64,000 nt of DNA from Elysia chlorotica (lineage: Eukaryota > Mollusca > Gastropoda > Plakobranchidae): contig RQTK01000143.1 in the NCBI GenBank assembly GCA_003991915.1, forward strand, positions 66,417 through 130,416. Reading direction: 5' to 3'. Position 1 is the first letter of the stretch. Each line of letters begins with the position of its first letter. Under the pieces are notes generated by a model, which ran no database searches, was not told the DNA's origin, and worked only from the letters and a program-made list of their open reading frames with translations. Shown here piece by piece: positions 36,481-49,000 of this stretch. The position numbers were made by a program, and so were the translations under genes.

Positions 36481-39400
36481 TGCTCGGAGAGGGCAACTTA
36501 AATGGTGTCGTAATGCATCAGTCTTACTATCACAGAGTTAACACTTGCATCGAGTTCAATATAAAGATGAAGGAGATAGACTAAGGCGACTAGAACAATG
36601 GCACCTCCAATTGAGAGGTTGGAGGGGGGGGGGGTATGTAATACAGTAGTACATGGGCTAGTTTGAACCCACAGGCAAGGATTTCCCATTTTGATGGACA
36701 TCGGATTTTTCCACTCGCCGGTGGGTCTTTCTTGTATGTTGCATCTTGCAGGGATGTCGTGTCCTCCTGGTCAGGGTTCCGCCAGCTACCCATGAGCTCG
36801 CGATCAGGGCACCCAGGCAGCACGACGTGGACGTTGAGTTGGCTTGAGTGTTTTATGCGATTAAACATGCATGGGCTGACAGCTGCCGCACGTATTTACC
36901 AGAGAGAGACTGGAAGTTGCGCATTAACACTTCTTACTGCCCCTATTGTTTGCTCGAATGTAATAAAATGTGGTTGGGTTATAATATACAAACTATCCTA
37001 AGCATTGAATAACCAATCAAGATTGTGTTGGTAGACCGGTTGAGAACAACGACCGACTGACAGTTGGATCTATATATAAATAGCTCATTTTATTGTGATT
37101 GTAGGGGAGAGGAATATATGCACATTTGTAGGAATACATGTACATTTGTATAACAATTCATCTTCACTTTTACGTGAGGGATGAAGAATGTTCTACTAAA
37201 ATTGCTCTTTTCACACACGCTTTTAAAGGTTTACTCATGCAAACAAATATAGCATTTCAAAATATAGGGCATTATAAACATAGAATAAAATTCTCGATAT
37301 CCAAAGTTTTAATGATCACGGGTGATAACTCATCCATGTCTTTACTCTATGAACTGATCGTACATAACTTGAAAACCGTTTTCAGGAATGGGTTTTGTCT
37401 TTTCCTTTCTTTCTTTTTCGTTTTGTTATGTTAGTTTATTTGATTTTTTTGTAACTGTTTTTCTGGCTTTGTTTGGTTTTTACCTCCTTCCTGATAAAGA
37501 CTTTTCAGTATCTATTATCTAAATTTATTAATTTTTTCTTGCTTTTGGGGAAATACACTCTAAAAATTGTTAACTCTGCATAGATTAAAGATACGTCTGG
37601 CGATTCTTGGATATTAATTTTTGCCTTTAAAAAGGCATCCCGTGGTATCTTCGAGTCAAACTATACAATCTTCCAATGGGCGGCAGTTAGGATTGGACAT
37701 ATTTTATTTTGTAATAATACCTTTCATTCTTCAGGTGAAATTTATTCTATTTGTTACATAACTTAAATTTTTTTTTAATTCTATTTTTTTAAACTCTCTG
37801 ACGATTGCGATCATATCTGCGCTGCAAGTCATGTCTCTATTAAAAAAAAAATCCGAGACGAGAAGATAATCAACTACTAAGGGTCCGAGATGTTTGTAAG
37901 CATCTGTTTATAACTTCCATTTTATATCATTGTCTTTGTGGTGTGCTAAAAATTGTAATCGGTATCGCGTAACTTTGTATTTCACTTTGCACAACGTTAA
38001 ATGATTCATTCTCTTTAGAGCGACAGAAAGAGTTCTATCCCTCTCTCCAGGTTTAACGTCTCCTAGGTTCCATGATTCACAAGCGGATCGGGAGTCAAAA
38101 TTTCTGTAAAGTTTCATTTAACCTGATGGCTACTTTGCATGCTTGTCACTCACATCCTCCTCAAAATCCACGAATGTAATGGATGGGTCAATGGTGCTGA
38201 AAGTTAAAGCATAGTTTTAGCACGCTCCATTTCTCTTATTGTGCATTTTACGCTCAAGCAAAGAGGGCAAATTCATATATTTTTTTTAAACAAACAAACA
38301 AATCAATGATTATTCTCGTTCTATTAAAGTTGATATAAAAACACCCGTCCCCATAAAATGGCTAGGAGGACATTCTGTTAGTTTCAGGTCAATGTGAATT
38401 CTACTCCTCAACCAAGGCTGCCTCTACCTGAAACTGTTTAACTTGTATCATACTCAGTCTGGCTTTGGGACACAATAATATCGCCACATAAGCTTTATTT
38501 AAAACAGTAACAGTGATGCCTAACACACATTATTATGAATACTTTATTAAATACGTTAAAATGTCCAAATCTTTTAAAAGTGAATGGACTCAATCCAATA
38601 TCCCTTCTGACACGTAAAGCTATAGTATCGGATGGATATTACCTGTCTTTTTCACTTTTATCGTGCATGTTCCTACTCTGATGAAAGCCTAAGGCCGAAG
38701 GTTTATGTGTTTTGTATCGTTTTATATTTTTAGAGCTGCGTTGATCTATATCTTTTTATACCACTTTTTGTGGCAATTTGTTTACCAAGCTCTACTGCGA
38801 CATTGAGATTCATTGAGTATCGGATAAGTTGGACAGCGTTTCCTATTTTTTTCAGTTGTAGTGAGACATAAAGCAAAATAACATCAGTAATGGCGCTGGT
38901 TCCTGCTTGTTAGACAAAGGTCTGTAGTCCGTATCAGTATCACAACCGATTTGCTGTCGCGGCTCAGAGCCTTAGGCAACGCTGCATGTTCTCCTTACAG
39001 CCCAAGCTATTGCCCATGTACCACATGTATAAAACAGGACGCCGAATTTCATGTCTTGTTCAACTTCTGACACGATGGTCTTTATTTGGTACATTGTAAC
39101 GCCATATTCAGATTTGCTAGCTTAAGCTCCGAAGTTCCGATTTCATATAATAACATTTACGACAACGGTAACCCCCATAATCGTAAGTAGGCCTACTACA
39201 GATAATGTAAACCTACGATAGTTGAGATCCCTAACGTAACCATGCTCTTAATTAACAACCAAGTCAATACTATCCGCATATATGATTGATTCTACTGGAT
39301 ACATTGGATAAGTTCTATAACATAAATATGATACCACACTTTATAATTTTCCGTGAATCCAATATTCAATACAAAGTGTAAAATCACCACCTCGCGCCTG

Positions 39401-40140
39401 AAGTATCGCATTAAATAAAGTCGAAGATGAGCAAAGTATAATCATGTACCCAATTAAAAAAAGAAGAAATGTGGAATTTCTCACGGAACGTGTAAAATGT
39501 GATAACATTCCTAAAGCAAATTTAGGCTTAGGAAGAATTTGAGGGGGGGGGGGATATGCGACGAAAATTAAGGAAAATGACTTTTTGTTGTTGTTGAAAC
39601 AGTGAACCTATTTAACTTTAGTTGGCATTTATTTTATAGGTTAGATTAAGGGGTGGAAATTACACACGCCTTGTGGCTGTTAATTGTTCTATGATATTTT
39701 TGATGAGTTGCCTTTTTTTCAATTTTACATTATTTTTGTCTCGGCTCCAAGCGTATGTAACGAGAAAAGGTAAAAGTGAGGTTTGGCCCAGATCACAAGT
39801 CATCATTATAATCTGTGGTCCGGATTCACTTCTAGCATACATAGTCACGACACACAGGAACTGTAACCATGTCCTGACCCAACCTCCACGGCCTGTTCTC
39901 AGCCCAGTGTAGCCTAGTTTATCTAGGCGTATTTCCGACCTCGTCCTAAACCAATGTGACTGCCTGACTAGATTGTTTGGTACCTGACTGAACTCAAACC
40001 GCCATTCTCTGAAGGTCTCATTCTTTTAGATAACTTATTTTACATACATAGCATATATAGATATAAATTTACTTTTCCACTTGGAGTTCTCCTATATTTT
40101 AGAAATTCAGTGTCTGGCTTTTTGACTGCAAAGATCTTGC
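36481..40140. other. Intergenic spacer, no supported gene
   Basis: Contains poly-G runs (36210-36225, 36625-36635, 39541-39553), a possible Penelope-like element relic at 38660-38790 (see findings) and one candidate small minus-strand terminal exon at 38130-38196. The remaining open frames are short and show no domain. Confidence 0.5.
38130..38196 (-). CDS. Candidate terminal exon of an unknown minus-strand gene
   Basis: An acceptor (CTTTAACTTTCAG, minus) opens a frame, phase 1, reading TIDPSITFVDFEEDVSDKHAK and then TAG. A GTGAGT donor inside it (after FEED) would alternatively make it an internal exon. The sequence looks protein-like, but I recognise no family and find no partner exon upstream on the minus strand before mitoferrin. 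Weak. Confidence 0.2.
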
Positions 40141-40450
40141 CGCATCTCATCTAAATTTGAGTCTAGAATCTAGATCTAGATCTAGATCTAATTCTAACTT
40201 GAGGCGGTATCCCGTTGAGAATGACTTATCTAGATTTTGATCTAGATCTAGATCTACTTTCGTCGTGTTCTGTTCACTGACACTGCTCTCCTCTGGTGTT
40301 TTCAGGTTTCAGTGAAATGCATCTTTAGACTTTCTAGTTTATAAGACCTAGGCTAGATCTAGATCTAGAATCTGAATTTACCTTGATCGTACTCTTCTAA
40401 TCTATCTATACTAGGCCCTAGAATCTAGCTCTAGATCTAGCAAGTTCCAG
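40140..40450. repeat. AGATCT/TCTAGA palindrome-rich tract upstream of mitoferrin
   Basis: Interlaced AGATCTAGATCTAGATCT runs at about 40165-40190, 40238-40256, 40355-40368 and 40425-40440, ending 130 bases before the mitoferrin ATG. Similar shorter runs occur at 31080, 41570 and 49650, so this is a genome-wide simple motif rather than a specific promoter element. Confidence 0.7.
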
Positions 40451-40578
40451 TTCTACAAGTTCTTTATTTATATTTTGGACTTTGAATAGGACAGTACTTT
40501 AAAGACAATTTGAAATAATAATAGAAGAGCCAAGAGAGTGTACATTATAAATTCAGGTCCAGACCTTGGTGGATTAAT

Positions 40579-43500
40579 ATGTTAGAAGACGATGACAACC
40601 CTTATGAGACCCTTGATGAAGCGTCATCCATGGGAACACACATGCTTGCTGGAGCAGCTGCTGGAATCATGGAACACACAGTCATGTATCCAGTTGACTG
40701 CGTAAAGGTAGGTCTAGATAGCCCTCATGTATTGTATCCTAGACTACTTATTGAACGTATTGAATCTATACTACAGCCTCTGCAGGACCGGCTGAGACAG
40801 GAGTCATGGTATCCCCACCTTGTCTAGTGTGTGGCAGCACATAAAATCGTCAGACGTCAGTCTTGGGGTCCATCCACAATATAGCCTATAGGCCTATATT
40901 GTGCCAACTCAACTCACTACCCCCCCCCCATAATCCTTCCAGTATTTCAATCATATAATTTGATATATTGTAACTTTCATCTCTGTTTTACTCTTTTTTT
41001 TTTCATTTTTTGTTTTGTTTTATTAAACAAGTAGATGGTAAATTGACAGACAGCATCATTGTCGACGCTCATATACGAGTATACAGGTGTTTTATTACCC
41101 ATGAATGGATTGGCTTCAAGGAAACCATGTGGTTCAGAAAAGAAAAAAATTATCATTTTCAGAAATAAACAACACAGATGCACGAATATTTAACAACGCA
41201 TCTGTGATGTCACTATCCTAGCTTAGGGGACATTTCTTTTAAAATTTAGCATGGTATTCCCACATACTATATCTAGCATTTTAATGATGACTGCTTTATT
41301 AGCAATTGCGCGCTAACACCGCCCACCACAACGAAACCAAGATGGTCGTCATGGGAAATACCTGACGACGCTATTCGATACATTCCACTTGATCGCTGTG
41401 ATTATTCTTACCACGGGGGGTCTATCTATCTTTAAAAGTGTACCGTTCCCCCCTTTTCTCTCCCTTTCGAATCTCACTAACTTCGTCAACTAATTTCTTC
41501 TTTCTCCTCCCTAACCTAGATCAAGACTTCTAGTGGTGAGCATTCTCAAATTCGATTCTAGAGATTTAGGTTCAAGATCTAGATATAGATTATAGAAGTT
41601 AAATCTTTTAATCTGGTATTTGACTCTGTCAAGCGCCATTTGCCAGTCAAAGCAATCTTAAGATAGTGCAGTACCATATCTGATGATCAGCAGAGAGCCC
41701 GACCACCTCAAGATGGTCTTGCCATGTGATCTTACGATTGTGCAAATCAGGCAAATATGTGCCTTCTGCCCATAACTTGGAATCGCCCACACAAAAAAAA
41801 CTGTTTTGAACAGTGCACAAATATAACCCCACAGAATTTATTATTGATTTTTAAAATTAACAAAAAATAAAAGAATGACCAGGAGCATGCAAGTGACACT
41901 TGTCCAATATTTTGACTACATATTGGTCTTAGATTTGTTATCGTTAATTTTAAAAATTATTATTAGCACAAGTTGGAAGCTTACAGATCTAATCTCCTTT
42001 CTGATGGTGAGACAGTCTGCATGGCACTATTCACTGCAAGAGTCACACTGGAATGTGCCAGTGTCTATCCCACAACAGATCACTAAAATGCTGTGCAACA
42101 ATTTGGGGGTTCTTGTACATGTTCACGTCGGGAGCCATGGTCTTGCTGTTTGAACCAAGACACTGTACGAGGTGACTTCTTTACACCACAATCGTGCAAA
42201 TTTATGTGGGCCTGTACTCTCCTAAGGTTGATGACAAGTTTTCGGCCAGGGGAATGGTTACACCGAGCAATCAAGTCAGTGGTTGTCTTGGAAGGCTCAG
42301 ACTGCAAGGAATCATACACAGCTACAGTGTCAAAGGCTTGATTGATGGTAGAGATGGCACTGAGATACAGAACTTCAAAAATGTTGAGGTGGAGAAAAAT
42401 ACAAAGGGGATACGATAATAAAATAAACCAATGGCCCGCTGTGATCAATGCACTGTTTTTGTCAATATTTCTAAGATTTAAGAAATGTAAAAAATTTGGA
42501 GGTGTTAAACTGCAATCAAACAGGAAGGCAAAGCACCAAGATTCGAAATGCAATGGCGCGCCCATCATTGCAATTATACAAATTTATAAGGTTTGCCTAC
42601 ATGTCCAAATTATAGAATCAGGATTTCAACACTGTCAGATTTGCATCTTATGTGTCGTGTGTTCAATAGTTTTGAAGGTAAACATGTTTTTAGTATTTGC
42701 AAAACAATCGGAAAAATCATTTACTCAGCCAGGCTCCTTTATAAGTGAGCTTTGGCTTGGATAATATGTATGTTTTTTAGCACAGAAAATTGAAAAAATC
42801 TCTAGAAATGTTAAAAAGTAGCAAAGAACATATTTATTATTATAAGATAATTTTGTATTTTTTATCTGTAAAGCAGTTTTTTTTTTTTTTTCAATGTTAA
42901 TGACATAATATGAATTGTTAAATTTATTTATGACAGTAGATGAAAATTTCAGGATGTGGATTTTTTTGTCTGTACCAGTTTCCATTTTAATTTCAGACAC
43001 GTATGCAGTGCCTTGTACCAGATCCAAAAGCAGACTACAGAAATGTGTATGATGCACTCAATAAAATTGTGCGTCATGAAGGGATTCGCAACACTGTGCG
43101 TGGGTTCAGTGCTATGGCAACAGGAGCCGGTCCAGCTCACGCTCTTTACTTTGCTTGTTACGAAAAGATCAAGCATTTAGCTAGTGGTGGCATGCAAGGG
43201 AATCATTTGGCCAATGGTATGTGGAATGGACTGGTTGTAACTTATTAGACTGCAGGCCTTTTAAGAAATGAAATGAATCAATTGATCTCTAGACTGTCGT
43301 TTGGTTGATTGCTATCCAGGATTAATTTATTATAAATTTAATGTTTCAAGGCTTTCATTCTCTAAAAGTATTTACTACAATTTTAACTTGATCCATGGTG
43401 CTTGCTAAAAAATGCTAAATTGGCTGAGCTAAGATGAGTAAACTTTTTTTTTTTTACTTTGAAATGGAAGTTGATTTCGCAAAATTGTTTATTGTTTTAA

Positions 43501-44841
43501 AAATTTAAGCTGCAGAACATCTGGATCTAGTTGTGCAATATTTTGTGATCCCTTTTTTGATATCTATAAATTTTGATATTGAAAAAAAAAAACATGCTTC
43601 TATTTTGTCAGGGCTTGCTGGTTGCTCGGCTACACTTCTTCATGATGCTATCATGAATCCTGCCGATGGTGAGGTTTTATCAGCTTTTAAAACATACGGC
43701 TTGTTCTAAATAAAGAGATTTATAATTTAAGCCAAACATTTTTTTTGGGGGGTAAAAATTATTTCTCAAGACCCTGTCTGAGGTTGTTTGTAAACTCATC
43801 ATACGCCAATGATTCTGTGTGTGGTGATGGGGTTGCAATTAAAAAAAAATATATTTGAATTTTTGTTGTTGTTGCATATCTTTTGTTCAATTATACTCAC
43901 AATGATCAAGCTTCTGATTTTAAAACTAGGTTGATTTCTTGGATACTGCAAAGTTCTTATAATATATATTTATTTGTAATCATATTGAGTAGTGAGATTG
44001 TGATCAAGAAGCACTAAGTATGCAGGAGATAGTATGTCACCAAATGAATTAATGCAGTATCATTCTTACCACCTACACTGAGTCGTGAAGAAGTTGTTTA
44101 CTTCTGATATTATGACAACTGAAAAGGTTTAAATTTGCAATTTGGATTAATAGTAGATATTAAGCTTTCAAATTAATTTAGGTTTAAAAAAAAAAAAAAA
44201 TTAACTTAGACATCTGTTTTTCTACAAAATCTGAGTCACATTGTTTATAAATTTTATTTTTTTCCCTTTTCTTAGTTGTCAAACAAAGGATGCAAGTATA
44301 CGGCAGTCCCTACCAGTCTACACTAATGTGTTTTCGAGACATTCTACGAACTGAGGGGCCTAGTGCCTTTTACAGAAGTTACGCCACACAGTTGACTATG
44401 AATGTGCCATTTCAATCTATTCAATTCATGACGTATGAATTCATGCAGGATATTCTTAACACGGAGAGAAATTACGATCCAAAAACCCACATTGTGGCTG
44501 GGGCTCTTGCAGGGGCTGTGGCTGCCAGCGTTACCATGCCTTTGGATGTTTGTAAAACGTTGTTAAACACCCAGGAGAACTGTGCAAGGACGCAACTGAC
44601 TTACATCAGTGGTATGGCCTCTGCTTTCCGAACTGTCTACCAGTTCTGTGGAATTCCTGGATTCTTTCGAGGAATCACAGCTCGTGTCATCTACCAGATG
44701 CCTTCCACTGCCATTTCATGGTCTGTGTATGAGTTTTTCAAGTACATTATTCATGAAAACAGAAAAAGACAGAATTCCGTTTCCACAGAAGATCGTTATG
44801 TGCCCTCAGCGGTACAGCTGGCTGCTGCCTCTGCCAGGTGA
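40579..44841 (+). CDS. SLC25A28/37-like: Mitoferrin, mitochondrial iron carrier (SLC25A28/SLC25A37 type), 4 coding exons, 323 aa
   Basis: An inner-membrane carrier importing Fe(II) into the matrix for heme and Fe-S synthesis. Exons 40579-40707, 42997-43216, 43612-43668 and 44276-44841; phases agree and the total is 972 nt with stop. All three carrier repeats are complete, with signatures PVDCVK (residues 39-44), PADVVK (about 132-137) and PLDVCK (about 220-225). Mitoferrin-specific stretches are [80 protein letters not shown] and [20 protein letters not shown]. Length is slightly below human paralogues (338 and 364), through a short N-terminus. After the usual end (YEFFKY) it has about 30 extra residues to SAR and TGA. 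CAG|GTGAAT overlaps the stop and could be a donor (see findings). Intron 1 (2.3 kb) contains a SINE at 40785-40910. Confidence 0.95.
40785..40910 (+). repeat. SINE fragment in mitoferrin intron 1
   Basis: GGAGTCATGGTATCCCCACC, GTGTGTGGCAGCACATAAAA, CAGACGTCAGTCTTGGGG and CCACAATATAGCC, in the standard order of the common SINE's 3' half. It starts less than 100 bases after the exon-1 donor. Confidence 0.8.
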
Positions 44842-45119
44842 ATTTGACCTTGTTCTAAAGTTCCTCAATGTGTCAGGTATTACTCTTGTTTTTCGCTTTT
44901 TTTTTTTTTTTCACTTTGCTTTTATTTTTCCTTGAATTTTTCACAAGTTTCTATTTTTGCTTTATTTTTTTAAATATTTCTTAATCCTTGGGAAAAAAAA
45001 GTTTTTGTTTTGCCTTCCAAGCCCAAAAAAAGCTCATATTCTCTCTCTCTCCCTCTCTCTCTCTCTCNNNNNNNNNNNNNNNNNNNNNNNNNNNNNNNNN
45101 NNNNNNNNNNNNNNNNNNN

Positions 45120-45165
<46 letters not shown>

Positions 45166-46928
45166 GCTTATCTTTTATTGGGGTAGAGATTTGAATCATA
45201 TATGCTGCTTCTCTCTGGCATCTTGATGGGGTTGAATAGTGTAAGGTTTAAAGTGACCTTGCAGCAAACCCGCTTTCTATTCTAATTGCATGAGCTAAAA
45301 TACTGCTGGGCAGCATTGCATGTGTTGTAAGGGAAGAATTAAGCCAACAGGAACTGATATCAGATTATCTTTTTATGACTGAAAAAGTCCAGGTTATTAT
45401 AAAGTAAATATAATAAAGATTAATCATCATTTTTTAATCAAAACCATTACCACTTTATAAAATAAAAGTATTTTTTAATCATCATTTGTAATTAAAAGGG
45501 TTTAAGAATTTGAAGTTTGAACTTGAATTGTTGTAAGACCTATTCTTGTCTTGTAAATTCTCTTTCTCTGTAATTTCATTGATAGCGAAACCTTGCAAAT
45601 TACTATGAAATGCGCTTATATCAAACCTTATCCTTAGTTTATTATATTAACTTTTTAGACCAGAGCGACTGCAGTGATCGGACACTTAAACCATAAAAAA
45701 ATGACGGAAAACTAAGAAATTACTCTTTCTGTGTATAGATCTATCAAAAACATACGTCATAACATGGAATGGACATGAGGGCTCAAAGATTTAAACAGCA
45801 ACTGTAAAGTACAAGAAAGGAAATTTCACTTAAAACAGTTTATACAATATAAAGCTATAGTTTATCCTAAACAGGGTTTATCAGAGTTTCTCAGAGCCCA
45901 ATATTAGTTACTGTACAGTAATATTTATGGTAAGTTATAATTCCCACTACTTTGATGCAGTTAATATTTCTTCCTCAGTCTTTGCTTTTGCTTTGCTTTT
46001 TTTTTGCTTAAAGTATGGAAAGGGTGATTAGGTTTGTTGTTTAAGTTTATACTGATTTAATCTGCGTGTGGCAACCTTAAAAATTCTTTGGTGTGTTGTG
46101 TGTTTTTGTTTTCTCTGTTGTTTTTTTTAGGGGAGGGCAGAGATTTTGGAAGTTGATATAGAGATAGATGTTCTAAATAAAAATGTTTAAAAAATCATTA
46201 TTAGGATGATAAAAAAAAGAAGTCTTATTACCAATTTCAGAATGAACCATGAAAGATGATTGTGGAAGGAGAGTGAGATACAATTTATTTCTTCCTGTAG
46301 TTGAAAAGGAGGGTTTACCTTGGGGCATTATATTTTATCCATGTTACTTTTTAAAGCATACCAGCACGGTAACAGTACATAATGTACTATTTTCAAATCA
46401 CAAAATTTAAAATGGTTACAAAAAAGAAAGATAGATCATTGGTTTTATTTTAAGGAAATATTGATCATCCCCTGTCTTGTCATTAAGTACAGCAGCTGTG
46501 TATGACGTTTTATCCAATTTGGCAGAATTGTTTACTAGTTACTTTAGGAATTTTGCGAGATTCACAGTGACAACTTTAAATAAAACAGGGTTAACTTCAG
46601 ATATTATAGAAAAAAAAACATTGTATTTCAAATTCCTCTAATACCTAATTATTATTCCCCCATTGTGAATTGTTGCAAGGGTGCTTCATGTGGAGTATTG
46701 ATTTCAAGTGTACATTTATGAAAACACAGATTGACTTCAAAACAGAGACATTGAGTTCATTGTTAGAGAAGATTAGCAGGGTAATTTTTAATTGTGCCCA
46801 GCTTGCAGAGCTTATTCATTGGCAGCAGCTGCTTCATAGTTGATTGTGTTTAATAGTTATTTATGTCTGTTTTTGTATTTTACTTTGTTGGAATTGATAA
46901 GACCTCTTCCACCCCCGCCCTCTTTCTT

Positions 46929-46930
<2 letters not shown>
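44842..46930. other. Downstream flank of mitoferrin with assembly gap
   Basis: A (CT)n microsatellite at 45040-45163 is broken by 52 N (45068-45119). The rest is AT-rich without coding signal. Another CT tract occupies 46934-47003. Nothing else is recognised. Confidence 0.6.
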
Positions 46931-47008
<78 letters not shown>

Positions 47009-47577
47009 GTTAATCGATGTTTAAAGAACGTCTTAAGCTGTGCTCAAGTTTAAGTTGAAAAAACGTCTTTATAAACCACCTATATCTCTTAAGTCTAAAT
47101 AGTATCACTGCGCGGGTGCAAGTTCGCCGGCTGTGGTCACATAGAGGCGTCTGGTGGATACTGCCAACCGATGCTGTAGTCCGACAGTTAAGCAAAACAT
47201 GCAGAACCGCCAACCCGAACATATTTTCGCACATCTCTTTCTCATCACATAATTTTTATGCCAATACGGTTTTTCTACCGACAAAAAAACAAACAAAAAA
47301 CTTTTCGGACAACCCCAATGTTTTTTGCACTAATTGATAGTGATTGACCTACTGCTACAACTTTTCTGTCCATCACGCAACCGAAAAATAGACAAAAATA
47401 AAGTGCAAGAAAATGAAGGAACCATTTAATTATTAAATAGATATGCGATATTAGTCTGTGTTTAGTAACTGTCATTGTGTTGAGATTGGGTTAGCCAACA
47501 ATGCCAATGACATCGATGAACCCCAACGCGTTGATTTGTTTATCGTTTATTAAAAAATAGGTCCGAAAATTAGAACC

Positions 47578-48065
47578 CATCTCTCTATCTTCACAACCAG
47601 CCCTCGACCATCGCCGTCATTTCCAAGTAATGCTTCTGCTTGCGTTTGAGCTTACTTTATGTTGACCAACGAATAGGCCTTCCGCGTTGCCGTGAATTCT
47701 AATGTGCGTTTACAAGGGATTTACAAACAAGATCGAGTTTATACATGTAGTTTATTCGCCAGAATGTTCATCTCTCCATATTCGCAATGTGACGCAGTCC
47801 TCGGCCCTCGTGAATCATGATTGTGTTCGAATCTACTTCCACAAAAAGGTGCTTTCACACAAAAAAAGGCTTTAATTAGACCAAATTTGTCGTTCATTTT
47901 TCCGATCAATACCGATCTCTCCATCTTTTCATTCAGCCCCCGGCCCCTGATGATTCTTACTATTACATGTATTCTATTTAAACTCCGATTTATCTTACCT
48001 TATGCCGTTGATACTGTTCACTATTATGCTCTCTGCGCCTTTAGTATTCGTTTACAGGCTGCAAC
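47578..48065 (+). repeat. Unknown repeat in tandem, diverged, related to 27730-27895
   Basis: Starts resembling one another at 47578, about 47768 and about 47918 (CATCTCTCYAT.TTC ... followed by a CC-rich pair), with a similar end (CGTTTACARG) near 47720 and 48055. The first unit matches intron 4 of the BOD1L1-like gene in opposite orientation. No protein-coding potential. Confidence 0.5.
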
Positions 48066-48534
48066 TCATTAAGTTGTGTAGATCTGGTTCTTATAGATCT
48101 AGAATGCACTATACGAACGACTGGCATATTATTTGAGATCTAACTTTACTACTGAAACAAAGTCACCGCTCCAATTGCATTTCATTTTATCAAGGGTGCT
48201 TCATCGTATTGTCAATTCGACATTGGTATTTACACCCCAGGTGGAAATGGGTTTAAGAAGCCATGTCAGTGCATGTTCTACGAGACAATAAATACTGTTT
48301 TTATCATTGTATTGTTCTGTTAAGGAATCACTAGACCCAAGTGGCTTATTTTATGAGGAGCCATGTTTTCTTCCCTTTCTCGCGCTATTCTATGAACGTG
48401 GCTCTCGAAGCACGATTGTGCACGGCTATGATGTAACTAACTACTCAAGGCAGCACGCATAGCTCATTTAATTATTTCGATTCGTCACCGTTGATTAACA
48501 CTGGAGTTCCGAGTTAATATCCAATCTTTACGGC

Positions 48535-48670
48535 ATGTGATCTACCAGGTCGCTCAGTCGCTAGTGTCTTTCAATAATGAGCAGGAGATCCGAGGTTCGA
48601 ATTGAGGAATGGCAGCTTGTGCCCCCGTCTCCGTATAGAGTTCCTCGAGAAACGTTAATCTTGTCTTTCT
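48535..48670 (+). repeat. tRNA-derived SINE head
   Basis: GGTCGCTCAGTCGCTAG (A-box-like) and GAGGTTCGAATTG (B-box-like) are about 45 bases apart, the spacing of a tRNA. A full cloverleaf does not form, so this is a SINE, not a tRNA gene. Confidence 0.6.
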
Positions 48671-48924
48671 TTCACTTTTGCCATTAAAATGCACCTTAAT
48701 TGCATTTACAAGGCGGAATATTCTATTCTACCTGGGTCGGAAATAGAGAGCTTAACCCCGTTAACGGGCGTTGCTTTGGGTGGGAAAGATGTAAGTAAAC
48801 CGGAAAACCGGATCTCGGCAAGCCCGGACTCTCCGAATCTGCCTAAATTACAGATTTCTATTAATAGCACTCTGTGGCCTAAATAGATCCATTCACTGTA
48901 GATAGCTAGCAGTAGGGCTAAGAG

Positions 48925-49000
48925 TACACTTCTAGTACTAGTCTAGCAGGCCGAGATCGTTACAAAACTCTAGTACTAGTCTAGCAGGCCGACACGTGCT
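48925..49000. repeat. 38-bp direct repeat (two copies)
   Basis: CTAGTACTAGTCTAGCAGGC occurs twice, about 38 bases apart, each copy containing the palindrome CTAGTACTAG. Nothing else notable in 48,070-52,350 apart from tRNA-like fragments (about 50,340-50,400, B-box GGGTTCGAAGCCC) and simple repeats. Confidence 0.7.

Noticed and set aside
40100..40320. CAGTGN hexamers upstream of mitoferrin as iron-responsive elements
   Set aside because: Neither CAGTGT (about 40108) nor CAGTGA (about 40309) is flanked by a 5-bp upper stem with the required C bulge.
42083..42568. 161-codon minus-strand open frame in mitoferrin intron 1
   Set aside because: No recognisable domain, composition like intronic AT-rich DNA, no splice partner; possibly an old transposon scrap, but not supportable.
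48535..48620. Functional tRNA gene
   Set aside because: A- and B-boxes are present but acceptor and anticodon arms do not pair; treated as a SINE head. The same holds for 33855-33900 and 61140-61235.
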